64,000 nt of DNA from the NCBI RefSeq assembly GCF_000226295.1, contig NC_016025.1, positions 62,001 to 126,000 of the forward strand, read 5' to 3'. The stretch is from Chloracidobacterium thermophilum B (lineage in GTDB: Bacteria > Acidobacteriota > Blastocatellia > Chloracidobacteriales > Chloracidobacteriaceae). Each line of letters starts with the position of its first letter. The stretch's first letter is position 1. Both the position numbers and the translations under genes were made by a program. Below the pieces are notes generated by a model. The model was given only the letters and a program-made list of their open reading frames with translations. It did not search any database and had not been told where the DNA came from. Below are positions 8,062-16,766 of this stretch, one piece after another.

Positions 8062-9705
8062 ATGAAAATTGCGCTTGCCCAAATCAACACCACGGTCGGG
8101 GCTTTTGTCTCCAACGCGGCCAAGGTCCGCCAATATGCCCTGCGGGCGGCGTCACAGGGGGCCCGGTTGGTCATCTTTCCCGAATTGACGATTCCGGGAT
8201 ACCCGCCGCTCGATCTGCTTGACCGCCCGGCGTTTATTGCGCGCAACCTGGCTGCGCTGGACGACCTGGTACGCTTTTCAGCTACGGTGGATGCGGCCCT
8301 GTTGGTCGGGTTCGTGGCAGAAAATCCCGATGACTTCGGCAAGCCGCTCTACAATGCTGTCGCCCTGCTCGAAGGCGGCGAACTGCGGGCCATCCGCTAC
8401 AAGACCCTGCTGCCCACCTACGATGTCTTTGATGAGGCGCGGCACTTTGAACCCTCTGAACGCCGGGAAATCATCCACTGGGACGGCTATCGGCTGGGTG
8501 TTTGCGTCTGTGAAGACGCCTGGAACAGCCGTGAATTCTGGGACACCCACCTGTATGAGGTCGATCCCGTCCGGGAACTGGCCGAGCAGGGGGCGCAGGT
8601 CATCATCAACGTCTCCGCCTCACCGTTTCACCGGGGCAAAGGGGCACTCCGGCAGGCCATGCTGGCCCATCACGCAAGCACCCTGAAGGTGCCCGTGGTG
8701 CTGGTCAACCAGGTCGGCGGCAATGACAGTCTGGTGTTCGATGGGCGCAGTCTGGTGCTCAATGCGCAGGGGGAACTGGTGCTCGAAGCCCATGCCTTTC
8801 AGGAAGACCTCCGCATCGTTGATCTGGCTGAGCTACCGGCACCCATCACGCCCCACCTCGCCGACGAGATTGCCGACATCCATGACGCACTCGTACTGGG
8901 CATCCGGGATTACTTGGGCAAGTGCGGTTTCCGCCAGGCCGTGGTGGGCCTGAGCGGCGGGATTGACTCGGCCGTGACGGCAGCCCTGGCCGTACAGGCG
9001 CTCGGGCCGGAAAACGTCACCGGAGTGGCGATGCCCTCGAAGTATTCTTCAGACCACAGCCTTGAGGACGCGGCCGAACTGGCTCGCAACCTGGGAATTG
9101 GCTTCCACGTCGTGCCCATCGAACCAGCCGTCAGCGCCATGACGCAGATGCTGACGCCGGCCTTTGGCTTTCCCCCGCAGGGCGTGACCGAAGAAAACCT
9201 GCAGGCCCGACTGCGCGGCGTGACCCTGATGGCCTTTTCCAACCAGTCGGGCGCGCTGGTGCTGACGACTGGCAACAAGTCGGAACTGGCCGTAGGGTAC
9301 TGCACGCTCTACGGCGATATGTGCGGCGGACTGGCCGCAATTTCTGATGTCCCCAAAACCGATGTTTATCGCCTTGCGGCCTACATCAACCGGCAGCGGG
9401 TGATCATCCCAACCCGTACCATCACCAAACCGCCTTCCGCCGAACTGCGCCCTGGCCAAACGGACCAGGATACCCTCCCGCCCTACGACATCCTCGATGC
9501 GATTCTGGAGCGTTACATCGAGCGGTACCAGAGCCTGGATGAAATCGTGGCCGAGGGATTTGACCGGGCCACGGTCGAATATGTTGCCAAACTCATCAAC
9601 CGCAACGAGTACAAACGGCAGCAGGCCGCGCCCGGCATCAAGGTGACACCCAAGGCATTTGGGCGCGGCCGGCGTGTGCCGATTGCCGCCGTCATTGAAA
9701 GCTGA
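8062..9705 (+). CDS. nadE: Glutamine-dependent NAD+ synthetase
   Basis: A 547-residue two-domain enzyme that makes NAD+ from deamido-NAD+, ATP and glutamine. The N-terminal nitrilase-type glutaminase domain shows the Glu-Lys-Cys set in FPELTIPGYPPLDLL, RYKTLLPTYDVFDE and GVCVCEDAW. The C-terminal synthetase domain carries the PP-loop GLSGGIDSA and the downstream TGNKSELAVGY segment. Both halves are complete, so free glutamine rather than ammonia alone can serve as nitrogen donor. The ATG at 8062 follows AGAGGA; upstream in-frame codons are not conserved in appearance. Confidence 0.96.
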   Translation: MKIALAQINTTVGAFVSNAAKVRQYALRAASQGARLVIFPELTIPGYPPLDLLDRPAFIARNLAALDDLVRFSATVDAALLVGFVAENPDDFGKPLYNAVALLEGGELRAIRYKTLLPTYDVFDEARHFEPSERREIIHWDGYRLGVCVCEDAWNSREFWDTHLYEVDPVRELAEQGAQVIINVSASPFHRGKGALRQAMLAHHASTLKVPVVLVNQVGGNDSLVFDGRSLVLNAQGELVLEAHAFQEDLRIVDLAELPAPITPHLADEIADIHDALVLGIRDYLGKCGFRQAVVGLSGGIDSAVTAALAVQALGPENVTGVAMPSKYSSDHSLEDAAELARNLGIGFHVVPIEPAVSAMTQMLTPAFGFPPQGVTEENLQARLRGVTLMAFSNQSGALVLTTGNKSELAVGYCTLYGDMCGGLAAISDVPKTDVYRLAAYINRQRVIIPTRTITKPPSAELRPGQTDQDTLPPYDILDAILERYIERYQSLDEIVAEGFDRATVEYVAKLINRNEYKRQQAAPGIKVTPKAFGRGRRVPIAAVIES

Positions 9706-9868
9706 AGGGCACCTGCCGGCGTAATTTTTGAGCTGGATATAGCTTTTGCAGCGTTGATTGTTTGTCAGCCTGCGTGAAGATGAGACATCTGCCGATGGCA
9801 AGACAGCAGTTGCCAGGTTGGCTGTGGCGTGGGGTCCTACACCTGGCATCCTGACGCGATGCCATCTT

Positions 9869-10438
9869 TCAGGCTGTTATGCCCAGCACCAGCACCGGGA
9901 TGTCAATGTCAGAGACACCACGGTGCTCCAGGTCCCAGACAAACTGCTCGAAATAGGAAACACCGGTTGACATTTCGTTGGCAAAAGATTTGACGGGTAC
10001 GATTTCAATGCCTGCATCTATCACATTCAAATTGTGAAAAATAGTCATTTTCGCACACACATTGTACACCATGAAAGCGTATTTGCCGAATTGAACCTCT
10101 ACACCGAGACGATTTTTTACAAAATCAATTTCGCGGAATGCGCTCTTTGGTTTTTCTGCAGGATGAAAGTCTTCTGTGTAGTATTCACTGGAATATGTAC
10201 ATTCTATTCTATACCTTTTCCAATTTTGCCTTGCAAACTCTTCTGTGAATGCTTTATTCAGTTCTTTTGAATTGTAGAGCTTTCTTCCAGACATTGTTTT
10301 TTCCCTGCTGATTTTCGTTCTGCACCTTTCGCTGTCTATGCTGTGGATGATATTTTTGATTTCGCTGAATTCCAGATTGTATTTGCTTTCGACAACTTCT
10401 TTGCCATTATTGAACGAGTAAATGCCTGCAATTTTCAT
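9869..10438 (-). CDS. BglII/BstYI-type restriction endonuclease
   Basis: A 189-residue protein that looks like the BglII/BstYI family of type II endonucleases. The segment around residues 105-125 contains D105, E114 and Q116 (VEVQFGKYAF). BglII uses an unusual Asp ... Glu-x-Gln catalytic set in place of E-x-K with the same Asp-to-Glu spacing of nine. A C-terminal MSTGVSYFEQ ... VLVLGI segment also fits the BstYI branch. Its start codon overlaps the stop of the upstream methyltransferase (10435-10438, ATGA), so the two are translationally coupled. Recognition of an RGATCY- or AGATCT-like site is possible but not shown. It is AT-richer than the flanking chromosome, which suggests transfer. Confidence 0.8.
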   Translation of the reverse strand: MKIAGIYSFNNGKEVVESKYNLEFSEIKNIIHSIDSERCRTKISREKTMSGRKLYNSKELNKAFTEEFARQNWKRYRIECTYSSEYYTEDFHPAEKPKSAFREIDFVKNRLGVEVQFGKYAFMVYNVCAKMTIFHNLNVIDAGIEIVPVKSFANEMSTGVSYFEQFVWDLEHRGVSDIDIPVLVLGITA

Positions 10439-11427
10439 TCAGCTTTGTTCCGATTTTCGCTAATGCCAGTCTGTAGGTTTTCTTTCCATTCATCTGGAAC
10501 CTGCGATACCTTCTCTCTCCCCGTCGGCTGATGAACCGGCTTGCCTATTGGGCGATACCCAAGGGTGCCGTTGAAATAGTCGGACAGGCGCCGGCGGGCA
10601 ATTTCAACATAGGTGGCTTCTTTGTCGCATCCTGCAGCCCGCCGGCCGTGCCTGACAGCCGCCACCAGTGCTGAGCCAACGCCCATGTAGGGGTCAAAAA
10701 CCCAATCCCGCTCGTTGGTCAGTGCCAGTACGCAGCGTTCGGCGAGTTCAATGGGAAACTGGCAGGGATGGATGGTCTTTTCAGGATGATTGGATTTTAC
10801 ATTGGGAATGTCCCATACCGCGGCTTCCCAGTCCTGGATGAGTATCTCCCAGACATCGGATGGGTTTTTACCAAGGGGATTGCCTGATGGCTTTCCCCTG
10901 TTTGGTCCCTTGAAGTGACGTTTTCCCGGATATTTTGAGGGAACACGAACGGAGTCGAGATTGAATATGTAGTCATCTGACTTGGTAAACCATAGTATTG
11001 TTTCATACCGACCAGAAAAACGTTTGGAGTAATGCAGTCCATGTCCAAACGTCCATATTATCCGATTGCGCAACTTCATTCTAAACTTTTTGAAAATGGG
11101 ATAATAGAAAATATCCAATGGATAGATTTCTCCATCTTCCACGAAGTTACCAACCTGCCAGCATATACTCCCGTTTGGTTTCAGTATCCTGCAAAGCTCC
11201 GAAATCAGACTGGATTGGGTTTCCAGATAGTCACTTATCGTTGTGCGGTTTTCGTAGATTTTTCCAAGATTGTATGGCGGGGAAGTGATAATGAGTGTGA
11301 TGGATTCATCTGGAATCTGTGCCACAAAGTCCGCCACATCGCCATTGAAAGCTACGATTTCAGCTTCCTGATGAAAAGTGGCTTCAATTGATTTGACTGG
11401 GTGAAACAAAGGCAGGCTGCTCATCAT
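10435..11427 (-). CDS. Site-specific DNA methyltransferase (beta-class, TSPPYN type)
   Basis: This 330-residue amino-methyltransferase protects host DNA against the nuclease encoded just downstream. The catalytic motif TSPPYN lies at residues 48-53 and the AdoMet-binding motif FDPYMGVGS near residue 246, an order typical of beta-class enzymes. A TSPPY rather than DPPY motif is more common in N4-cytosine methylases, as in the BamHI and BglII systems, so N4-methylcytosine is the likely product. A second ATG two codons in (11421) could also be used. With the 4-base overlap to the nuclease gene this is a complete two-gene type II system, inserted between nadE and a transposable element. Confidence 0.88.
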   Translation of the reverse strand: MMSSLPLFHPVKSIEATFHQEAEIVAFNGDVADFVAQIPDESITLIITSPPYNLGKIYENRTTISDYLETQSSLISELCRILKPNGSICWQVGNFVEDGEIYPLDIFYYPIFKKFRMKLRNRIIWTFGHGLHYSKRFSGRYETILWFTKSDDYIFNLDSVRVPSKYPGKRHFKGPNRGKPSGNPLGKNPSDVWEILIQDWEAAVWDIPNVKSNHPEKTIHPCQFPIELAERCVLALTNERDWVFDPYMGVGSALVAAVRHGRRAAGCDKEATYVEIARRRLSDYFNGTLGYRPIGKPVHQPTGREKVSQVPDEWKENLQTGISENRNKAE

Positions 11428-11473
11428 GGACTTCTCTGAATCCAGGATACTTCCAGAGGCAAAGCGTTTTTGA

Positions 11474-12825
11474 CATACTCCCCTGCCTAAAGGCAGGGGA
11501 TTCTTGTTCTTGGTTCTGCGAGCGCACTTACTTCATCAGGTTGCCCCTCTAAAGCAGCGGTGCATCTCTCCCCAAGCGTTCCCTCTTTCGAGGCAGTTCC
11601 CTTTTGCCCAAAGGTACTGTTTTGCCACTCCATTCCCAAGATGCTTAGTCCCTTCTTGAGGATGTTCAAAGCCGCATTCTGGTCTCTGTCTGATTCAAAT
11701 CCACATTTAGGACAACTATGGGTTCTGGTGGATAGGGTTTTTACTACCCTATGCCCACAGTTACTACAGTCCTGTGTGGTGTACTGCGGTGGTACGCTGA
11801 CTACTGCCTTGTCCCATACCTTACCGTAGTAGTCTAACCACTGGGTGAACTGCGACCAGCTAGCATCATGAATGGATTTGGCAAGATGATGGTTCTTGAC
11901 CAGGTTCTTCACCTGCAAGTCTTCGTACACCACGACATCGTGAGATGCCACCACGCACCGAGCTAACTTAATCACCCAGTCTTTACGCTGGCGTTGGACT
12001 TTCAGATGTGCTTTGCCTAGTCTTTTCTTTTGCTTGTGGTAGTTCTTAGATTGAGGTTTCGCCCCTTTCTTGAACTTCCTACTCAACCTGCGCTGGTGGC
12101 GCTTTAGCCGCTTCTCCGCTTTCCGCAGATACTTAGGACACTCTACAGGGTTGCCGTTCTGGTCGGTGTAGAAAGCCTTTAAGCCCAAGTCAATGCCAAT
12201 CACATTGCCTGTGTATGCTCCCTGCTCTTTGCGCTCCACATCCAAGCAGAACTGGGCATAGTACCCATCTGCCCTGCGTATCACCCGCACCCGATTGATT
12301 TTGGAGTTTAGGATATGGTGTCTTGCCTCACCATTGCAGTACAAGGCGAATGTTCCTGCGTTGAAGCCGTCGGTGAACGTGATGGACATGCCGTCAGGAG
12401 ACAGCTTCCAGCCGGACAGCTTGTACTCGACCGACCGACAGTTCTTCTTGAACTGCGGATAGCCTTTCTTGACCGCCTTGTTTCTGCAGTTGGTATAGAA
12501 CCGAGAAATGGAAGCCCAAGCTCGCTCTGCACTTGCCTGCCTTGCCGCTGAGTTTATCTTCCTGGCAAAGTCAAACTCTTTGGCCAGGTCTTTGCAGTGG
12601 GCATAGAGAACAGCTTTGTTGACGCTCTTGTTGTCCATCCAGTACCGCACACATTTGTTTCTGACAAACTGTGCGGTACGGATGGCTTCATCCAGAGCCT
12701 GATACTGCTCTGCTGTCCCGTTGAGTAGCTTGGCTTCCATGACTCTCATACTGCTATTTTATCACAGGTTTGGCTTGATAAAACAGCGTGCGCCTTATAT
12801 CCCTGCCCTAAAGTGCAGGGCTTTA
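11474..12825 (-). mobile_element. Solo-TnpB IS200/IS605-type element (IS1341-like)
   Basis: A single tnpB gene is bounded by short GC-rich hairpins: CCCCTGCCT/AGGCAGGGG at 11480-11499 just at its 3' end, and CCCTGC/GCAGGG at 12801-12820 upstream. There is no tnpA, so movement would need a transposase in trans. The 3' hairpin region is where a guide (omega) RNA would end. Exact ends are estimates. Confidence 0.75.
11487..12749 (-). CDS. tnpB: TnpB, RNA-guided nuclease of IS200/IS605 elements
   Basis: A full-length 420-residue TnpB. The RuvC-like catalytic residues appear intact: Asp in VIGIDLGLKAF, Glu in VVYEDLQVKNL, and the final Asp in the SDRDQNAALNI segment. The zinc finger CSNCGHRV ... 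CPKCGFE sits between the last two. The N-terminal part is the usual helical and wedge region rich in Lys and aromatics. The stop codon lies inside the 3' hairpin. Family knowledge says TnpB cuts DNA next to a transposon-adjacent motif using an RNA transcribed from its own 3' end. No frameshift is visible, so this copy could be active, unlike the IS607-associated copy at 48.4-49.7 kb. Confidence 0.92.
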   Translation of the reverse strand: MRVMEAKLLNGTAEQYQALDEAIRTAQFVRNKCVRYWMDNKSVNKAVLYAHCKDLAKEFDFARKINSAARQASAERAWASISRFYTNCRNKAVKKGYPQFKKNCRSVEYKLSGWKLSPDGMSITFTDGFNAGTFALYCNGEARHHILNSKINRVRVIRRADGYYAQFCLDVERKEQGAYTGNVIGIDLGLKAFYTDQNGNPVECPKYLRKAEKRLKRHQRRLSRKFKKGAKPQSKNYHKQKKRLGKAHLKVQRQRKDWVIKLARCVVASHDVVVYEDLQVKNLVKNHHLAKSIHDASWSQFTQWLDYYGKVWDKAVVSVPPQYTTQDCSNCGHRVVKTLSTRTHSCPKCGFESDRDQNAALNILKKGLSILGMEWQNSTFGQKGTASKEGTLGERCTAALEGQPDEVSALAEPRTRIPCL

Positions 12826-12901
12826 CGGCGTTTTTTCGGTAAACTTCCCTCAAGGCACCGGGTAGGATTCCTGACCGGTGAGGAAATGGCAATGGCAGCT
12901 T

Positions 12902-14512
12902 TCAGTTCCCGTTCCCGTGCTGGTTGGCGGGCGGCGTGGCCGTCCGCCGTGGGGAGCGTGGCGCTGTCGGCTGGGGGCGCAAAAGCAACAACCGCGCGCC
13001 ATGTGGCGGTACGAGCGCGGCAAACACCTGGTCAAACGTCCCGACATCACGCCGCTGCCACACATCCCGTACAGTACAGCGCCCGCGCAATCCCAGGTCA
13101 CGCCAGTTCGCTGTAACCGTCTGCGTGTCGTTGCTGCGGTTGAACAACCCGACCGCCAGACGGCCGTCAGCCAGCGGACGCGCCCAGACTTCCGTTCCAT
13201 CCTGTGCTGTATCGCGCCGGGTGGCTGGTACGCCCAACTCGTCCTGGTCAATGCCAATGACTTCGGGATTCGTCAGCAGCCGCCGGGTGAACTCATCCAG
13301 CCGGGTCAGATCACAACCCAGGATGAGCGGGGCTGCCAGCAGCGCCCACAACGTCATGTGCGTAATCTGTTCGTCCGGCGTCAGGCGCGTCGGACGGGTC
13401 TTTTCCCCCCACCCGACAACCCCCAGCACAAGCATGTCCGGGTCATTCCAGCCGCCGGGCCCGGCAAACCGCGCCAGCGGCGAGTGTCGAAACCCAATCT
13501 CCGAGACGCTTTGCCACGTGTCTTCGATGTCGCCCGTTGTCCGCCAGAGGTTGCCGCCAATGTTGGGCTGGCGCGCCCACGTCCACACTTCACCCATACC
13601 GTATTGACAGATGGCATAAACGATGTCGCGGTCGGTTTTGTCGAGTGCCGCCCGCATCACGATGTATGGCTGCTGCAGCACCTCCGGTGTCTTCTGCCGC
13701 GCAATGCCCTCGTAGGAACACCAGTCATGCTTGAGGTAATCCACACCCCAACTGGCATACAGCCGGGCATCGGCTTCCTCGTGTCGCCAACTACCAAGGT
13801 AGCGCCCGCAGGTAAACGGCCCTGGCGAGGTGTACATCCCGAAAAGGAAGCCTCTGGCATGCAGCCAGTCGCCAAGGGCTTTCATGTCCGGGAATCGTTC
13901 ATTGGGCTGCATGACACCCTCTGGCGTACGGCGGCCCTGCCAGCCATCGTCAATGCAGACATAACGATAACCACAAGCCGCCAGTCCCGTGCGCTCAAGG
14001 GCTTCGGCGGCGGCGCGTACCTTTTCGTCCGAAACCTGTGTGCCCCAGACGTTCCACGAGTTCCAGCCCATTGGTGGTGTCAGCGCCAGTTTGTTCCGGC
14101 CAGCGACGATGCGCAGCGTGGCCCGCGCCGTGCCGTAGCGGTTGCGTACGGTAATCGCAACCGGTGTCGTCCCTTCCTTTTCGACCCGGCCGCGGATGAC
14201 CCCTGTGGCGGCATCGAAGGTCAAGCCGGGCGGCAGATTGGTGACGGTGCAGGTCAGCGGGGCGGCGCCGGTTACGGGCAGGCGGTAGATGAACTCGCGC
14301 CCCGGCGTCGTGCCCACCACACGAGGGCCGTTGAGGCGTGGCGTCGGTTCGTCGTTGGCCGCGATGTCCGGGTAGCTTGGTTCGGCCGGAGGCTCTTCCG
14401 CCCTGACCTCTACAGCCGTGGTTTTCACTGGACGGACCGCCCGCGCGGCGTGGACAACCGGCCACGGCCAGGCCAACAGACCCAGTAACAGCACGCTGAT
14501 AAGAAACCGCAT
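12902..14512 (-). CDS. Secreted GH27 alpha-galactosidase
   Basis: A 536-residue glycoside hydrolase, probably periplasmic or secreted: the first 23 or so residues are a signal peptide ending near VHA. Residues of about 65-140 form a putative Ig-like domain (LPPGLTFDAATGVIRGR). The GH27 barrel follows with PPMGWNSWN, the nucleophile Asp in YLKHDWCSYEG and the acid/base Asp in GDIEDTW. A beta-sandwich and a Pro/Arg/Asn-rich tail close the chain. The expected reaction is release of terminal alpha-linked galactose, although GH27 also includes N-acetylgalactosaminidases. I prefer the ATG at 14512 to the TTG at 14521, because the TTG lies too near AAGGA. A very long antisense open frame is a codon-bias shadow. 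Confidence 0.9.
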   Translation of the reverse strand: MRFLISVLLLGLLAWPWPVVHAARAVRPVKTTAVEVRAEEPPAEPSYPDIAANDEPTPRLNGPRVVGTTPGREFIYRLPVTGAAPLTCTVTNLPPGLTFDAATGVIRGRVEKEGTTPVAITVRNRYGTARATLRIVAGRNKLALTPPMGWNSWNVWGTQVSDEKVRAAAEALERTGLAACGYRYVCIDDGWQGRRTPEGVMQPNERFPDMKALGDWLHARGFLFGMYTSPGPFTCGRYLGSWRHEEADARLYASWGVDYLKHDWCSYEGIARQKTPEVLQQPYIVMRAALDKTDRDIVYAICQYGMGEVWTWARQPNIGGNLWRTTGDIEDTWQSVSEIGFRHSPLARFAGPGGWNDPDMLVLGVVGWGEKTRPTRLTPDEQITHMTLWALLAAPLILGCDLTRLDEFTRRLLTNPEVIGIDQDELGVPATRRDTAQDGTEVWARPLADGRLAVGLFNRSNDTQTVTANWRDLGLRGRCTVRDVWQRRDVGTFDQVFAALVPPHGARLLLLRPQPTAPRSPRRTATPPANQHGNGN

Positions 14513-14801
14513 TGCAGGCAAAATCCTTCACCTCGCCAGAAAAATCCCCGCCAGCCGGGACTTTACCGCTTCGGAACACTGCGGCCAATTTGTTGAGTCC
14601 AGGATACTTGGTGCTGTGGACAAAGGTCTGGCGCAGCGTTCAATGTCTGACCTGCTCCGGATTGTGCTGCCAATTCCGCCGGCGTTTCTGAAAACTCCCG
14701 GAAACGGAACACGGCGAGAGATGCAGGACACCGAATCTGCTGTATGAAAGCCAGTGTGCTGGGGTTCGTTCTGTGAACAGCCGATGAACAGGTCATCTGT
14801 A
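14513..14801. other. Intergenic stretch at left edge of duplicated locus
   Basis: The non-coding sequence between the alpha-galactosidase start and the decayed methyltransferase copy holds the galactosidase upstream region and, from about 14783, the left boundary of the 0.88-kb direct repeat. I see no tRNA, terminator or clear promoter. Confidence 0.5.
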
Positions 14802-15668
14802 ATGAGGGCGGAACAGCTTGGACAACGCTACGCCGGCGACTGCGCGTATCAGGCCGTGGGGAACTCCGTGGTAATTCACGCCGACTGCCTGGAGTGGATG
14901 CGTCGCGTGCCGGGCGAATGTTTCCATGCCATTGTCACCGATCTGCACCTATGGACTGAGATAGCGTATGACCCGGAACCGTTGGCCAAATGCTCCAACA
15001 GTCACAGCGGTATCTGGCGCATCCCACCTTGATGGCCATACACGCGCACTGCTTCCGCGCTTCACGGCCCTGAACGGGAAGGAGCGGGAGCAATTGAAGT
15101 GTATTTTCAGGAGTGGGTAACGCTTGCTCTGCGGGTCCTGTACCCAGGCGGGCATCTTTTTCTTGCCTCCAATGTCTTTCTGTCGCAAACCGTTTTTGCG
15201 GCTCTGGTGCGCGCCGGCCTGGAGTTTCGGGGGCAGGTCATCCGGTTGGTGAGAACCCTGTGGGGTGGGGACAAGCCCAAAAATGCCGAAGAGGAGTTTC
15301 CCGATGTCTGTTCCATGCCGCGTGGGTGTTACGAACCCTAGGGCATCTTCCGCAAGCCACTACCTAAAGGCATGACCGTCAGCGAGTGCCTGCGACAGTT
15401 TCAGACCGGCGGCTTGCGGCGCAAGCCCGATGGCAATCCTTTCGAGGACGTCATTGAAAGTGAACGCACGCCACGAAAAGAACGGATGCTGGCCAATCAT
15501 CCGAGCCTGAAACCGCAATCTTTTCTGCGCCAGCTTGTGTATGCTCCTTTGCCGCTTGGCGAAGGCATTCTTCTTGACCCTTTTATGGGTTCAAGCTCCA
15601 CGATTGCGACTGCCGGGGTGGTTGGATATTCTACCCTTGGTATCGAGAAAAATCCGGGTTACTACTAC
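14783..15668 (+). repeat. Direct repeat copy A (about 0.88 kb)
   Basis: The sequence from GATGAACAGGTCATCTG onward matches 17728-18613 closely over its whole length and diverges sharply after the ATCGAGAAAAA ... GGTTACTAC region. Differences cluster between about 14940 and 15110. Together the copies enclose a nuclease/methylase cassette. Confidence 0.88.
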
Positions 15669-15677
15669 AGCAAGTAG
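14802..15677 (+). pseudogene. Decayed copy of DPPY methyltransferase
   Basis: This is a broken paralogue of the intact methyltransferase at 17745. The catalytic DPPYG is replaced by DLHLW, a stop is met at about 15032 after a small deletion, and the frame resumes near 15099 (YFQEWVTLALRVLYPGG). A TGG-to-TAG change makes a second stop at 15339-15341. The C-terminal part from 15372 is open to 15677 and keeps LDPFMGSSST, with a Gly-to-Ser change in the AdoMet loop. Multiple independent lesions show long-standing loss of function, while the rest of the nucleotide sequence is still close to the intact copy. Confidence 0.9.
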
Positions 15678-15681
15678 CAAA

Positions 15682-16696
15682 ATGAACACCACAGGCAGAA
15701 TTAAGGGCATTACTTACAGATTCTTTCTTGTAGAAAGTTTACAAGAAATCAGAATTGCAGAGTTTGACATTAGCAATACTCCTCCTGCCTGCATTATCAA
15801 AGATGATACACACACTTTTGCGGTTTCAAAATGGGTTTCGCCAAAACGTACCCGCTCTTATCCGTTTGAGAGAGTTTACAACACATTGGCTTACCCGAAA
15901 AGGGTAACAGTGATTCCAGTAATCAAGGATGAAGGTGCAGTAGGTGATAGAGATTTTATCCAATGGGATACAATATCACTGATGAGTTTACTTGACGTGT
16001 TTGTTGTGCTCGCTTATTACGATAAAGCAAAAAAGGAGGGTGAGAAAATAACCAGTCAGCAGTTTGACAATGAATATATATTAACAAAAATCAGAGAAAT
16101 AAAACAATACCGTAGTTCAGCTTTACATTGGAACTTGAAAGAACTAAAAGTTAATTTGGAAAGTATTATAGAAAAGGTACAAGCTGCCTACAATAAGATT
16201 GAAAAAGAAACAGGAGTCAAGCTCCACAGCTCCAATGGAATAGCAAAATTCAAAGATTAAGATCAGGCAGGATATATCGCAATATATGAAATCTTCAAGG
16301 GAAAACGCACAAAAAGCGCAAATGAGAGAATATGCTACTGTTCAGCCGAAAGAAAAATTGTCAAACTTTACAAAGGCAAAACTAACTATTGAAGATTACC
16401 TAGGTGGGCAGTATTTTCTTACTGTGGATGAGGTTCAGCCAGGTAAAACTGTTTCATTGATTGAGGCAAAGCACAGTAAAAATACTTTGATACCCAGTAA
16501 GAGCGACATCAAGGACGGATTATTGAAGATGGTTTTATATTCCAATCTTTCCGACACAAAGGTGAATGGGGCGAATGTCGTATGTAACCCAACCTTGAAG
16601 TTGACATCTGAAAAATTAAGTGGCTACATTAGTTCTAAGTCCTCAGAAGAAGAACTCAAAAATTTCTTCAGCGCGAATCGTCTCAATGAGACGTAA
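15682..16696 (+). pseudogene. Frameshifted putative restriction endonuclease
   Basis: Two AT-rich open frames appear to be one gene. The first (15682-16260, 192 residues) starts MNTTGRIKGITYRF and stops at 16258. The second is one base out of frame; reading back from its ATG at 16286 it is open through KIRQDISQYMKSS into the A-rich stretch at 16240-16258, so one extra base there explains the split. The second part (to 16696) contains LTVDE ... VSLIEAKHSK, an acidic residue followed by E-A-K, as in PD-(D/E)xK nucleases. I do not recognise the specificity family. The position between two methyltransferase genes supports a restriction role. It may be inactive, or the split could be a sequencing error in a short A-run. 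Confidence 0.6.
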
Positions 16697-16766
16697 AAAA
16701 GATTGATAGAGCAACTCTTCTTAGAAGCAAAAAGTAATAATTTTGAGGTAAAAGTGCAAGAAGCCA

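Noticed and set aside
12878-14488. 536-codon open frame on the plus strand
   Set aside because: It is exactly antisense to the alpha-galactosidase; composition is Arg/Pro/His-rich as expected from a GC-rich shadow, and no motif is visible.
11440-14602. Shared 12-base string TCCAGGATACTT near 11440 and 14592 as possible insertion-site duplication
   Set aside because: Twelve-base matches are expected many times by chance in 64 kb, and the flanks do not agree.
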